In this document: positions 35,541-46,036 of the stretch, one piece after another
How positions within the stretch are numbered: position 1 is the stretch's first letter
Layout of the letters: every line of letters starts with the position of its first letter
Assembly (NCBI GenBank): GCA_023955635.1
Contig: JAMXHR010000001.1
Span: forward strand, 310,001 to 374,000
DNA from: Methanosarcina sp. ERenArc_MAG2
GTDB lineage: Archaea; Halobacteriota; Methanosarcinia; Methanosarcinales; Methanosarcinaceae
Length of the DNA: 64,000 nt
Reading direction: 5' to 3'
Notes under the pieces: model-generated
The model's database searches: none
Seen by the model: only the letters and a program-made list of their open reading frames with translations
What the model was told of the DNA's origin: nothing
Program-made: the position numbers and the translations under genes

Positions 35541-35714
35541 TTAATTCTTCTGCATAAGGATTTTCAAACCTTTATCATTGAGGACTTCAGACTCGTAAAG
35601 GCATCCTATTTCTTCTAAGAGGAAAATTCCTTCAAGGTAGTGCCTGGTCCAGAAATGCTTGAATTTGTTTATTGTCCCAACTGTTACAAAGGTGTCAGAT
35701 ACTTTTGAAACCAT
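35541..35714 (-). pseudogene. Fragment of a DUF1724/FilR1-type transcriptional regulator
   Basis: From ATG 35714 the frame encodes MVSKVSDTFVTVGTINKFKH FWTRHYLEGIFLLEEIGCLY and a short end with TAA at 35541. F-W-x-x-H-x-L-E-G-I-P...L-L-x-x-I-G-x-L is the conserved middle of the Methanosarcina winged-HTH plus DUF1724 regulators. Both the DNA-binding N-terminus and most of the C-terminal domain are missing, so this is a remnant. The surrounding DNA (35715-36197) shows no gene. Confidence 0.45.
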
Positions 35715-36197
35715 TAATTTCCTGTCGCCACATCTACATATTTTTTCTTACTATCTTATTGAATTCTTCTAATGAATATATTATTTTATTTTATTTTCTG
35801 TCGGGCATGTATATTGGTATCATTTTTGTTACTTTTATTGCTCAATGAAAATAAAAATATCAAGGTTATTTGTTAAAGATAAGGCGAATTCTTGATGTCA
35901 AATAGAACTCTGAAACTTCATTATTTTCGGTGAAAAACTTATCTGTTTAATGAATTTCAATCAGAATTAAAATTCATCAAAGTAACAAATATATAGGAGA
36001 AGTTTATAACTATTTTCTAATGTTGACTTAAAAAGACTTTTCAGAGTGAAAATATTTCTATTGCATTCAATAAATTCTGATTTCAGTTAGTTAATTGTAA
36101 TTCTTTACAGCAGAAAGTTAACTTACAAGATTCATTGAATTTTTAATTTTTTCCTAACTTTTCTGCTACTAATAAATCAAAATGTGAGGGATTTTAC

Positions 36198-38437
36198 TTG
36201 AAAGTAAAGGCATTGATATTTATCTGCCTGCTGGCAATACTATTGTTACTAGGATCAGGATGCATTGACAGCAGTAGTGAGCCAGTAAAAGAAACAAAAT
36301 TGAAGGAAGTAACAGTCAATCAGAATAGTTCATTTAATTCCGCTAGAGAAGATGTTTCTGTAGATGACTCCTCCGAAAAGTCCAAAACTGCCTTCGAACC
36401 TAAAAAGCAAAGCTCTTTTTCCAAATATTATAGTAAAGAAGATCTGCAGTTCAAAGCAAAAGTTTCCTCTTATCCTCTGCCTCTACAAGCTTCTGAAATT
36501 GCAAATTATAATCAGTTCGCTCAGAAAATTTCCCTAAACGAAGACACGAGCTTACTATACAAAAATGGGTTTGTTGTGATTGATGGAACTACTGAAAACT
36601 TATTTACAGTAGAGCAGACGCTGGTAAATGATAGTTACAGGGATCTGAAAGTAGCTGACATTCCTATCTTCATCACATCTGATTCTCTTCTCCACCTTTA
36701 CCATATCCAGTTTGATGAGACATTGAAGCGGGTAGAAGAAAAGGAATTTTACGGCGACCTCTGGGAACTTGACAAAGCTCTCCTTAAAGCCTCAATAGAG
36801 GATTATAAAAGCGCATCAGGGGAAGAAAAGGAAGCTGCAAGACGAAATGCAGCCTATTTTACGGTTGCTTTGAGCCTGCTCCAGCCAGAAGAAGAGCAGA
36901 TAAGTTCTCAGTTTGAGGTTCCTGAATTTGTAAAAACTGATGTCGAAGCCGAACTGCACTTGATAGAGGTTCAAGAAGAAGGAATATCTCCTATTTTCAA
37001 GTATAAAGAAGATTACTCTCAGTACATTCCACGGGGGCATTATACATCCTCTGAGAAACTGAAGAACTACTTTAAGGCCATGATGTGGCACGGTAGAATA
37101 AGTATGCTCCTTCAGTCGGACGTGATTGCTGCAGAAAGTTCGGAAAATGAAGCGAAAATTCAGACCATACAGGCTCTTTTAATTTCTGATCATTTTGACA
37201 AGGACAAAAACCTCAGGGACAGATGGAATCGAATCTACGAAGTAACGGCTTTCTATGTCGGCTTTTCCGACGACCTTGGCCCCTATGAATATGCAAAAGC
37301 TCTGGATACTGTTTTTGGGAATGATAGAGAAAAAGTAAGCTTCGATAATGAAAGCCTTAAAGCACTGAAAACCGAACTGGAAAAGTCTGAAAGCCCAAAA
37401 ATCTATGGCGGAACAGGGGAAATAATTCCGGCAGGCTCAGAAACTGAAAATGAAACTCTTGAGGCCACAAAAGGGTTCCGATTCATGGGTCAACGCTACA
37501 CGCCTGACTCGTATATCCTCCAGAGACTCCATCCTCCTGCCCTGAATATCATGGACCTTCTTGGCTCTCAACGAGCAAAAGAACACCTTAAAAGCTTGAA
37601 TATTTCCGAAAAAGAAGAATTCAAAAGCCGCCACTTATCTCTGGAAAATGAATTTGGAGCTTTTGATGAAGATGATTGGAATAAAAACCTTTATTGGGCT
37701 CAACTTTACGCTCTAAAGCCTCTTCTTATAAGCTATCCAGAGGGTTATCCCACCTTCATGCAGACTGAAGCCTGGGAAGACAAACAGCTTAACACGGCTC
37801 TTGCTTCCTGGACCGAGCTCAGGCATGATACTATCCTCTATGCAAAACAGGCATACTTTACGGGTCCCCCGAAGAGCCACCGAAAGAAAAACCTGTTCAG
37901 GGGTATGTGGAGCCAGTGCCTGAATTCTATGCCAGGATGCTTGCTCTTACCAAAATGGCGCATAACGGCCTGGCTGAAATGGAAGTACTTGACGAACAAT
38001 CAGATAGAGATTTCACAACTCTTGAAAGAACACTTGAAAAGTTGTTGGAAATATCGATTAAGGAGCTTGAAAATAAAGAGCTAACAGATGAAGAGTACAA
38101 GTTCATCAGAAATTTTGGTCAGAACATATCTCCAATGCTTGAGAATGTGGATATAAAGTCCCAGAACTCCATTCTGGTTGCGGATGTCTATACTTCCCCT
38201 GCTGGAGTTTTGGAAGAAGGAACCGGAATTTTGGAAGAAGGAACCGGAAAACTGAATCTGATAGTAGTAGCCTATAAACAGCCCGATGGTAGGATTGTAC
38301 TCGGGGCAGGTCCAGTAATGAGTTATTATGAGTTTTGGCAGCCTTCAGGAAAGAGATTGACAGATAAAGAATGGAGAGATATGCTGAGAAATAACCCGCC
38401 TGAAAGACCGGAATGGACAATTTCCTTTAGGGAGTAA
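36198..38437 (+). CDS. DUF3160 lipoprotein (frameshifted)
   Basis: Starts with TTG at 36198 after GAGGG. A lipoprotein signal LLLLGSGC puts the modified Cys at residue 22. The body has DIPIFITSDSLLHLYHIQFD, YFTVALSLLQPEEEQ, RFMGQRYTPDSYILQRLHPP and, in the second frame, EPVPEFYARMLALTKMAHNG and NPPERPEWTISFRE, all typical of DUF3160, a family of extracytoplasmic proteins of unknown role. The frame breaks at the C-run 37866-37870; one more C yields GPPEEPPKEKPVQGYVEPVP and a protein of about 746 residues. Anchored on the outside of the membrane. Confidence 0.85.
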
Positions 38438-38842
38438 GTACAGTTTCTGGAAGAGCTCATCCTAACACTCAAAATTTGCTTATTAACTCTTATATTTCGA
38501 GTAATAGACCAGGATCCTGATCCTGGAAGCAGTTCTGAAGGCTATTAATAATGGATAGATTTATAAAAAATGAAAAGTGTCAAAAAACTAAAGATATAAC
38601 TTTTAATTGTTATGATAATACATAAGCATGGGGCCTATTTGTATATACGAATTTTTATCATTCTGTCAAATTAGGGTAATTATCAAACCCTCTAAATATA
38701 TTAAAAAATTATTGTAACTTTTTCTGATTGGAAAATTCACCCGTAAATTTGAAGAGGATACAGTAAAACTATTAATTACCTTTATTTCTGAAAAAGAGCA
38801 ATAATCTTTATTGCATAACGAGTTTAAGAGGGTCCTACTGCT
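38438..38842. other. Intergenic region
   Basis: No gene. TTTATAAAAAATG near 38558 and TTTTTATCATT near 38651 are AT-rich promoter candidates for the methyltransferase that follows. Confidence 0.3.
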
Positions 38843-39544
38843 ATGACTCATGCAAAACCTATCCAAAACACTACTCCTCATCTTCCTGAGGATTACGATG
38901 CCCGAATATCCGGCGTTCTACCTTACTACTCATCTTTTCACCAGGAAACTATCAATTTCGTTAAATCGCTGCTTTCCAGTCCGAAGATATGGATGGATAC
39001 CGGATGTGGAACAGGGTCCCTGGTCAATAAGGCAATTGAGGAATTTCCCGATACAAAATTCCTTTTACTTGACCCTTCAGAAGGCATGCTGTCCCGGGCA
39101 AGGGAAAAATTGTCATCTTATCCTGCAGATAGGCTGGAATTTTTGAGGGCTTCCCGTACCCAGGAATTCTCTCAGAAATTAAAGAAAAAATCTGACATTA
39201 TCACTGCTATACAATGCCATCATTATCTTAGCTGCGAAGACAGGATAAAAGCTACCCAAGTGTGTTATAATTTGCTAAATGAAGGTGGAGTTTATATCAC
39301 CTTTGAAAACATCAGGCCGCTAACAGAAGAGGGAATTGCAATAGGAAAACGATACTGGGGTGACTTTCAGTTAACTCACGGCAGGACTGAAGAAGAAGTA
39401 AAGGAGCATCTGGAACGTTTCGATACTGAATATTTCCCCATAACTGTCGAAGAACATCTGAAACTGTTGAGGGAAACAGGATTCAAGGCTGTAGAGCTTT
39501 TCTGGTACTCTTACATGCAAGCTGGGTTTTACTGCATTAAATAA
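38843..39544 (+). CDS. Class I SAM-dependent methyltransferase
   Basis: 233 residues. Motif I is IWMDTGCGTGSLVNKA (residues about 50-65), followed by FLLLDPSEGMLSRAREKLSS and the motif IITAIQCHHYLSCEDRIKAT. This is the usual Rossmann methyltransferase order for small-molecule enzymes. The ending VELFWYSYMQAGFYCIK resembles tRNA cmo5U/CmoA-like methyltransferases of methanogens, but the substrate is unknown. ATG 38843 has AGAGGG 13 bases upstream. Confidence 0.85.
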   Translation: MTHAKPIQNTTPHLPEDYDARISGVLPYYSSFHQETINFVKSLLSSPKIWMDTGCGTGSLVNKAIEEFPDTKFLLLDPSEGMLSRAREKLSSYPADRLEFLRASRTQEFSQKLKKKSDIITAIQCHHYLSCEDRIKATQVCYNLLNEGGVYITFENIRPLTEEGIAIGKRYWGDFQLTHGRTEEEVKEHLERFDTEYFPITVEEHLKLLRETGFKAVELFWYSYMQAGFYCIK

Positions 39545-39577
39545 TGATATTTTTAAATCTTTGGAGTGTGTGGCTTT

Positions 39578-39940
39578 ATGAATGATATAATAATCTATTT
39601 AATAATTGGTATTGCCGCAGGTATTTTAAGTGGATTATTTGGAATTGGGGGCGGGGTTATAATCATTCCTGCACTAGTGATTTTAGAAGGATTTTCCCAG
39701 CTGAAGGCTCAGGGGACTTCTCTGGTTGCACTGCTTCCTCCTGTTGGAATACTCGCATTTCTTGAATATTATAAAAGAGGAAATACTGATTTGTATGCGG
39801 GCATAATCATTTGCCTTGCCATGGTTATTGGTGCGAAATTCGGAGCCCAATTCGCAAATACGCTTCCTATTGATGTAATGAGAAAAGCTTTTGGAATATT
39901 TGTTATTCTGATAGGAATAAAAACATTTTTTGGGAAATAA
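39578..39940 (+). CDS. Short TSUP (TauE/SafE) family membrane protein
   Basis: 120 residues, about half a normal TSUP protein. The motif GILSGLFGIGGGVIIIPALV is diagnostic. Four membrane helices. Half-length TSUP proteins exist in archaea and probably dimerise, so this can be functional. Family members carry sulfite, sulfonates or other anions out of the cell. ATG 39578 has GGAG 12 bases upstream. It follows the methyltransferase by 33 bases and may share its transcript. Confidence 0.8.
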   Translation: MNDIIIYLIIGIAAGILSGLFGIGGGVIIIPALVILEGFSQLKAQGTSLVALLPPVGILAFLEYYKRGNTDLYAGIIICLAMVIGAKFGAQFANTLPIDVMRKAFGIFVILIGIKTFFGK

Positions 39941-40189
39941 GCATCTATTAAACTTTCCTACAATTTATTCTGAATTAATTTTATAAAGAATGTTGATGCT
40001 GTTTTGCTGAGAGTAAATAATTACGAAAGTATTCGATAAATTATAACCAATTTCAAAATCGGACGATTTTTAGTATTACACAAATCACTGAACTTATTCT
40101 AAAATATATACTCTGGAAAATTCCGGAGTTCCTGAAGCTTTTTCATCCCCAGGAATCCTAAAAAGAGAATTCAAGTAATACAAGAAATC

Positions 40190-41938
40190 TTAGTTTTTCG
40201 GAGCTCTACTACTTCTTGTATTTCTTGTGTTACTTGTGCTGCGAGAGTCACTTCGAGTACCACTGCGAGAATCCCCGTGAGTGCCACCGCGAGAGTCACT
40301 TCGAGTACTACTGCTGCGAGGGCCATTGCGGTCACCATCATTCTTTGAGCTTCTTCCCTTGGATTTCTGGGCAATTTCCACAAAAGGTTTTCGCCCTTTC
40401 TGTTTATTTTTGAAGATTTCAAGCAAGGTTTCAGCCTGGGCAAAGGGTACGGTTACGAAAGAAAAGTGGGGGAAAATCTCTGCATCCACTATTTTCAGTT
40501 CGCTGTCGCCGGTTTCTTCCTGTATGAACTCGCACAACTTGTCCGGGGTCATGCCGTCGACTTTTCCCATGGCAATGAACAGCCTGGTTTTGCCTTTTCT
40601 GTCTACATATGAACTGCCGGAAATCTCCCCGTACATGCTTTCGTCGAACATTTCCTTGAAAGCATACTTCAGAAGGGCAGCCAGGATTTTTTCTGCGGGG
40701 AATTCTTCGAGGAGCTTTTCGCTCATCTCTAGGCAGTCTCCGTATTCTTCTGCTTTAATGGTGGATTCGAGTTCGGCTTTTACTCTTGTCCTCTTGGCTT
40801 TAATTACGTCTTTTATCTCAGGCAGCTTTCCTTTCTTCATTTCTGACTTTGAGGTCTTTTTTATGTAAGTGAGCCGTCTGTATTCCGTGGACGTAACAAA
40901 GGTAATAGCAGTTCCCTGTTTGCCTGCTCTTCCTGTTCTTCCTATCCTATGCACATAGGATTCGGGGTCCTGGGGCAGGGTATAGTTGATAACATGGGTC
41001 AGGTCCAGGATATCGATGCCTCTGGCTGCAACGTCGGTTGCTACAAGGATATTTATCTTCTGTTTCCTGAACTTGTTGAGGATTTTTTCCCTTTCCTGCT
41101 GGGAGAGATCTCCATGCAGGGCATCGGCTGAATAACCGCGGTCTCCAAGCTTTTGGGCGAGCTGACCTGTATCGTTTTTTGTCCTGCAGAATACAAGCCC
41201 ATAGAATTCGTCTTCGATGTCGATAATTCTACAAAGGGCTTCGAATTTGTCGCTTTCCTTGACTTCGAAGTAGATCTGCTCGGTCAGGTCTTCAACCAGT
41301 TCCTCTTTTTCTATGGCGATGTGCTCATAGTTTTTCATATACTTCTTGACGATTCCAAGGATTGCTTTTGGCATTGTAGCTGAAAAGAAAAGCATTCTTT
41401 TGTCAGGGCCAGTTGACTTTAAGATTTCCTTAATGTCATCGATAAAGCCCATATTCAGCATTTCATCGGCTTCGTCCAGCACGAAATATGAAATGTTTTC
41501 GAGGTTTAAGCTCTTCCGCTCAAGATGATCCATAACTCTTCCGGGTGTTCCGACAACAATGTCCACTCCGCTTTTCAGCGCCCTAAGCTGCTGAGTCATG
41601 GATTGTCCCCCATAAATAGGGACAATGTGTATTTTTTTGTCCCCTTTCAGGGAGTTGAGCTCTTCCGAGACCTGAATTGCCAGTTCTCGGGTTGGAGTCA
41701 GGATTATTGCCTGTACTTTTCCGGATTTCTCAGGGATTTTTTCTATAATAGGGGTCCCGAAAGCCATTGTTTTACCGGTTCCGGTCTGAGCCTGCCCTAT
41801 AATATCACATTCTCCTTTCAAAAAAAGCGGGATAACCTTTTCCTGAATTGGGGTTGGTTCTTCAAACCCTTTCTTTTTGAGGGCTTTCAATGTGTTGTCT
41901 GAGAGCCCAAGTGCTTTGAATTTTGCTAATTTTTCCAT
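40190..41938 (-). CDS. DEAD-box RNA helicase with DbpA-like domain and basic tail
   Basis: 582 residues. Helicase core residues 1-370: Q motif (FEEPTPIQEKVIP), AQTGTGKT, PTRELAIQ, VLDEADEM, FFSATMP, and HRIGRTGRAG. A DbpA/CsdA-type RNA-binding domain follows (about 440-510, with RLFIAMGKVDGMTPDKLCEF). The tail is low-complexity Arg/Ser/Gly (RSDSRGGTHGDSRSGTRSDS), a flexible RNA-binding region. It probably remodels rRNA or mRNA, with likely importance in the cold. The DNA of the tail contains short repeats (40200-40330). Confidence 0.94.
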   Translation of the reverse strand: MEKLAKFKALGLSDNTLKALKKKGFEEPTPIQEKVIPLFLKGECDIIGQAQTGTGKTMAFGTPIIEKIPEKSGKVQAIILTPTRELAIQVSEELNSLKGDKKIHIVPIYGGQSMTQQLRALKSGVDIVVGTPGRVMDHLERKSLNLENISYFVLDEADEMLNMGFIDDIKEILKSTGPDKRMLFFSATMPKAILGIVKKYMKNYEHIAIEKEELVEDLTEQIYFEVKESDKFEALCRIIDIEDEFYGLVFCRTKNDTGQLAQKLGDRGYSADALHGDLSQQEREKILNKFRKQKINILVATDVAARGIDILDLTHVINYTLPQDPESYVHRIGRTGRAGKQGTAITFVTSTEYRRLTYIKKTSKSEMKKGKLPEIKDVIKAKRTRVKAELESTIKAEEYGDCLEMSEKLLEEFPAEKILAALLKYAFKEMFDESMYGEISGSSYVDRKGKTRLFIAMGKVDGMTPDKLCEFIQEETGDSELKIVDAEIFPHFSFVTVPFAQAETLLEIFKNKQKGRKPFVEIAQKSKGRSSKNDGDRNGPRSSSTRSDSRGGTHGDSRSGTRSDSRSTSNTRNTRSSRAPKN

Positions 41939-42471
41939 ATACTCACTCTAATATTAACAGTTATTTTTTCTACAGATCTTGCAGATTGCAGACCTGCTGT
42001 TTATATGCTATCTGCCGCATACCCGGCAGTTTCCTTTACGGAAAAGGCCACTTATCAAAACCGGTACATGATACCAGCTAAAAACAGGTAAACACGCCGT
42101 ATAAATGGTCAATATCCCCGGGAATGCGAGAAGGTGCCTAAGGACCAGGGAAATTCAGAACCGATATATATAAAACTTATACAGCAAAAATGCGATTTTC
42201 TTGGATAAGTTCCGGACGCTTTTTTGAATTCTTCCCTGTGATACAGGCAGACTAAGTGATTAGACTGATTATTTTTTCACTTGGATAGTTACCCTGTAAC
42301 TTCTTTTCCTATATATAACCCTTTGGGGTCTTTCTAGTAGGGCCTGTGAGATCAAATTTACGATTAGCTCGAATCTACGATCTCCGGGATGAACTTTAAG
42401 CAAAAGCCTGTAAGATGTTTGCAGATATGCTTATGGATGTAGCTTAGAGGTATGCTTAGGATATTGCTATT
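41939..42471. other. Long helicase leader region
   Basis: More than 500 bases between the helicase start and the next gene, on whose far side transcription also runs leftwards. A long 5' leader is common for DEAD-box genes of Methanosarcina. TATATATAAAACTTATAC at 42169 is TATA-like on the plus strand. No gene seen. Confidence 0.3.
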
Positions 42472-42942
42472 TTAGTAGTACCAGCCGTGAAGGCAAAGCT
42501 CATCAGTCAACATTTCTTTAAGGAGGTTCAATCTGTCTACTGAATTCCGGATTTGTTCGGGCTTGTCCAGAAGCTCTTCACACCCGGTTTCTTCCTGTAT
42601 TGTTGTGATCCTCAAAAGCTCTGCAAAATTTACGCACTCATCCAGAAAACGATTGAATAGCCTGCGGGCCTTCGCAAGGCAGTCCGAAGTCCTGAAGTCA
42701 GGCTGGACGGTTTTTTCGTATTCTGCTCTCTGTTTCATCTCTGAGGCCAGGAGGCGAGCCTCGACGTAATCCCTGGCGTTCAGAAGATTCCCCAGTTCCC
42801 TGAGAGCTGTTCCTATATTCTGGGTAAAATAAGCAATCTCAAAAGCCCACTGCTTATCATAATTCTTTTCAGGGCCTATATTGGAAAAAAGAATTCTGTT
42901 CGTCAGCCATATCAGCTCCTGCTCATCTTTTTCGCCTACCTT
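42472..42942 (-). CDS. Hypothetical helical protein (start disrupted)
   Basis: The frame is open well upstream of the ATG at 42738 and is protein-like throughout: EQELIWLTNRILFSNIGPEK, KQWAFEIAYFTQNIGTALRE, LGNLLNARDYVEARLLASEM, then KTVQPDFRTSDCLAKARRLF and a C-terminus DELCLHGWYY. It has no start codon in frame near its 5' end. ATG at 42958 would fit after removal of one A from the run at 42942-42946 (M-L-I-L-Q-K-V-G-E-K). It is all helical, about 155 residues, with no family recognised. Confidence 0.55.
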   Translation of the reverse strand, partial: KVGEKDEQELIWLTNRILFSNIGPEKNYDKQWAFEIAYFTQNIGTALRELGNLLNARDYVEARLLASEMKQRAEYEKTVQPDFRTSDCLAKARRLFNRFLDECVNFAELLRITTIQEETGCEELLDKPEQIRNSVDRLNLLKEMLTDELCLHGWYY

Positions 42943-43178
42943 TTTGCAGTATTAACATGCTGGAGTGGAAAGAATAAAAGTTTAACTCATTGGTCATCGG
43001 TTAAGGAATTTTCTTGCCTGAAGGCTATCGATTTTAGATCAGAAATTGGCCTCAAATTTTAGCCTCTTTACCTAAAATCGATACCTTGTTCCAGTTCAAA
43101 GTCTATCAACATTTTGGACATATGTTATGGGAATGAATCCAATTTGTCATTATTCCTCACTTAACCGAAGACGCATGA

Positions 43179-43991
43179 ATACTAATCCAATTTCTCAAAG
43201 CAGGTTTTATCTACAAACGTCATCTAAATCCAACTAAAACAGGCACTCAACAAGGCGGGACAATTTCCCCCACTTTGGCTAATATGACATTGGACGGCAT
43301 CGAGAAATTACTCCTGGATGAATACCCAAAAAGAAGCAAAAATTCAACCAAGGTCAATTTCATCCGATACTGTGATGACTTCATAGTAACTGCTAACTCA
43401 GAAGAAATTACACGAGAAATCAAGGACAAGATTGCTGTTTTTCTTAAATTACGAGGTCTCGAACTATCTGATGATAAAACTCTTATCACAAATATTAATG
43501 AAGGCTTTGACTTTCTGGGCTGGAATTTCCGTAAATACAAAGATAAGCTTCTAATCAAACCTTCCAAAAAGTCCATCAAAAGATTCACTGAAACAATCAG
43601 TCAAACCATATCGGAAGGAATGGCATGGTCTCAAGATTTCTTAATTGCCAAACTAAATCCAATAATAAGAGGCTGGACTAATTATCATAATTCAGTGGTC
43701 TCCTCGGATGTATTCCAGAAACTTGACCATAAAATCTGGGAACTACTATGGAAATGGGCTAAAAGAAGGCATCCAAACAAATCCAAAAATTGGGTTATAA
43801 ACAAATATTGGAAGCGAAGTGTTACACGAAAATGGAACTTTAGCACAGAAAGAAACAATCTACTGCTTTTATCAAAAATCAGAATCTTTAGACATATTCC
43901 TTTAAAATTGCAAATGAATCCATTTCTTGATAATGGTTATTTCTGTGAACGTCAGAATAAATTGAGTTCCAGAAAAAGTCAATCCATTTGA
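43179..43991 (+). pseudogene. Group II intron reverse transcriptase/maturase, N-terminally truncated
   Basis: The open frame begins ILIQFLKAGFIYKRHLNPTK before any start codon and continues GTQQGGTISPTLANMTLDGI. The RT active site is RYCDDFIV, FDFLGWNFRKYKDKLLIKPS follows, and the maturase domain X has LNPIIRGWTNYHNSVV and ELLWKWAKRRHPNKSKNWV. The N-terminal RT blocks (fingers) are absent, so the protein cannot be active. The C-terminal HNH endonuclease is also lacking. Confidence 0.85.
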
Positions 43992-44035
43992 AAAAAAAAG
44001 CTGCTGCCTGATACAGAAAAGGTTATAGAATGCTT

Positions 44036-44069
44036 GAGCCGTATGAAGGGAAACTTTCAAGTACGGTTC
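44036..44069 (+). ncRNA. Group II intron domain V
   Basis: GAGCCGTATGAAGGGAAACT then TTCAAGTACGGTTC folds into the 34-nt catalytic hairpin, with AGCCGTA pairing to TACGGTT and a GAAA-like loop. It is the most conserved part of the ribozyme. Domain VI (AGGAGAGGGAAAGCAGGTAA then CTGCTTTTTCTTATCC) follows directly. Confidence 0.85.
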
Positions 44070-44527
44070 TTAGGAGAGGGAAAGCAGGTAACTGCTTTTT
44101 CTTATCCGACGTCGACATTTTATTTTCAATAATTTCTGCTGATGGCTATTTTGAAATAATGCTCCATAATTGTGTGCAGTTTGTAGGTTTACATATGACC
44201 AATTATTCATTTTTCATACAAAACTTCAGTGAAAAGATGATTCAGTATTTATATATGAGTTGAGCCACACGTTAACCGACTTTAAACCCAATATATAGTT
44301 AGCTAATGTCCAAAAACGGCATCGGAAAAATATTCTAATCTATAATGTCGACCTGCCGAAAGCAGGATCAAACTGCGGAAATATTATTTTGCACCAAAAC
44401 CAAAATTTATTTATACAATGTAATACTAAAATAACTAAATAAGTAATTATTATTCATACCTTAAATTATCGATGTTATAATTATTAAGTTTTCAGTTAAT
44501 TATTTTTATAACTCAAGGGGAAGTATA

Positions 44528-45089
44528 ATGAATGGCGACGGAGTAATGGACATACCTTCCATAAAACATGAAAATAATCTTAAAACTAAATTAAGAGATG
44601 TTTTTTTATTACACCAATATTAAAACATTTAAATGGATATGTTTTAGACATCGGTTGTGGAGAGGGGGAATATATTGAAAGATATAAACACAAATGTTTA
44701 GGAATTGATGCTAATCAAAATAATATCAAATCTTGTAAAAAAAGGGACTAAATGCGATAGCATCAGACGCTAACTCCTTTATAGAACCTAACACTTTTGA
44801 TACAATATTATTAAGTCATATTCTTGAACATCTCAATTCTCCCCAAAAAGTAATTGAAAATGCATATATTTCTACTAAATTAGGGGGACACATCGTAATA
44901 ATTGTTCCCACATATAAGGGATTTATTTTTGGATTAAATGAGTTAGTTGGTCATAAGAATTATATTTCTCAACAATATCTAGATCATTATTTAATAGACC
45001 AACTTGGATGTAAAAAAATATATTCTAGAAAGTTTCCCTTTTTTGAATTTGGACCGTATCAAGAATTGAGACTTATATATTTAAAATAG
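44528..45089 (+). CDS. Class I SAM-dependent methyltransferase (two frameshifts)
   Basis: No single frame covers it. ATG 44528 (AAGGGGA upstream) gives MNGDGVMDIPSIKHENNLKT, then at T-run 44601-44607 the frame shifts to TPILKHLNGYVLDIGCGEGE, motif I of Rossmann methyltransferases. At the A-run 44737-44743 it shifts again to GLNAIASDANSFIEPNTFDT, ILLSHILEHLNSPQKVIENA and the end FEFGPYQELRLIYLK. Each break is cured by one added base, giving about 187 residues. Low GC (about 30%) differs from neighbouring genes and suggests transfer. It lies beside the intron remnant. Confidence 0.8.
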
Positions 45090-45467
45090 TTGTAAAGGTT
45101 CTGTTGCAAAAAATATTCCTATTTTATTTTTCATCTGCACTACAATTTTAAGAATATTTTCAAATTCAGGGTTCAACCTGTAAAAGTGCCATTTTGAGCT
45201 GTTGTAAGCTTCGATAATCCCATGGTTTTTCATAATTGTCAGATGGTGGAAAACCAGATTCTACCTTTCGTTTAACTTGAATATCAGTTCGCAGACACAG
45301 TGATCTCTCTGAGAGAATATAAGCAATTTTCAGCCTTATCGAATACCTGAGAGCGCTGAATATCTGACTGGTTTTATGTCATTGTCCAGAAAATCCATTT
45401 CCGGGAGCATTTTTTCTTCCCATTCCTTCTTTTTCTCAGGATCTGCAGGACAACAGCAATAGCTCAT
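45081..45467 (-). pseudogene. ArsR-type winged-helix regulator, decayed
   Basis: The start MSYCCCPADPEKKKEWEEKM LPEMDFLDNDIKPVRYSALS at 45467 is intact. The HTH then needs three corrections: a lost base near 45340 (R-L-K-I-A-Y-I-L-S-E-R), a lost GT near 45300 (C-V-C-E-L-I-F-K-L-N-E-R), and a TAG in place of a likely CAG. It resumes with FHHLTIMKNHGIIEAYNSSK and WHFYRLNPEFENILKIV. Several lesion types point to true decay. The N-terminal CCC motif is typical of Methanosarcina metal-sensing ArsR proteins. It is convergent with the methyltransferase and slightly overlaps it. Confidence 0.7.
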
Positions 45468-45685
45468 AAATAGAAAAAGCTAAACTTCCTATAAGAGTTT
45501 TCATGTAAATTCCAAAAAAAATAAGCCTATTTTAAGCTTGTTTTGAGACTCCTATTTTTTATTTCTTCAAGCCCGGTTAAACTCAATATTAGCCTATTTC
45601 AAAGTCGATTCAGATATCAAATTTCATTGATTTTTGGCTCTCGGTGTTTTATAAATTAAAGTCCTTGAATAAACCGGAGGATAAA

Positions 45686-46036
45686 ATGTCATTCCTGAAT
45701 GATATATTGCCTGACACTGCTGAAGCATTTGGAAAAATGAGAGATTCCATTTTTGAAGGTGGCACACTTGACCGCAAGAGCAAAGAATTGATTGCAGTAG
45801 CGTCTTCAGTCCTTATGCGCTGCCAGTTTTGCGTTGATGTGCATTCGCAGAGAGCCATTGCTTATGGAGCCAGTAAAAAGGAAATTGCCGAAGCCGTTGC
45901 CGTTGCTATGTTCATAGCAGCCGGTTCTCAAATTGGCTGGACAAATATTTACGGTAAAAATGTTTACGATTCTATGTTTGAAGAAAAAGAGCCTGAGAAG
46001 CCGGGAGAAACTAAAGGGTGCTGCTGCGGGGAATGA
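45686..46036 (+). CDS. Carboxymuconolactone decarboxylase / AhpD-like protein
   Basis: 116 residues from ATG 45686 with GGAGG six bases upstream. LIAVASSVLMRCQFCVDVHS carries the C-x-x-C and His of AhpD-type peroxidase partners, followed by AIAYGASKKEIAEAVAVAMF. Such proteins act as alkylhydroperoxidase or thiol-redox proteins. The C-terminal tail (PGETKGCCCGE) has three adjacent Cys, perhaps for metal binding, an unusual addition. No partner gene nearby. Confidence 0.85.
   Translation: MSFLNDILPDTAEAFGKMRDSIFEGGTLDRKSKELIAVASSVLMRCQFCVDVHSQRAIAYGASKKEIAEAVAVAMFIAAGSQIGWTNIYGKNVYDSMFEEKEPEKPGETKGCCCGE

Larger units (their letters stand above)
43179..44110 (+). mobile_element. 5'-truncated group II intron
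   Basis: The 3' two-thirds of a maturase gene is followed by domain V (44036-44069) and domain VI, and the intron ends near 44110. The 5' ribozyme domains and the first half of the RT gene are missing. Homology starts abruptly at about 43179. Such truncation is typical of incomplete reverse transcription or of later deletion. Confidence 0.8.

Noticed and set aside
40281..40868. 195-residue open frame on the plus strand
   Set aside because: Antisense to the conserved DEAD-box helicase.
44030..44263. 77-residue open frame over intron domain V
   Set aside because: The RNA structure explains the sequence; the frame has no family.
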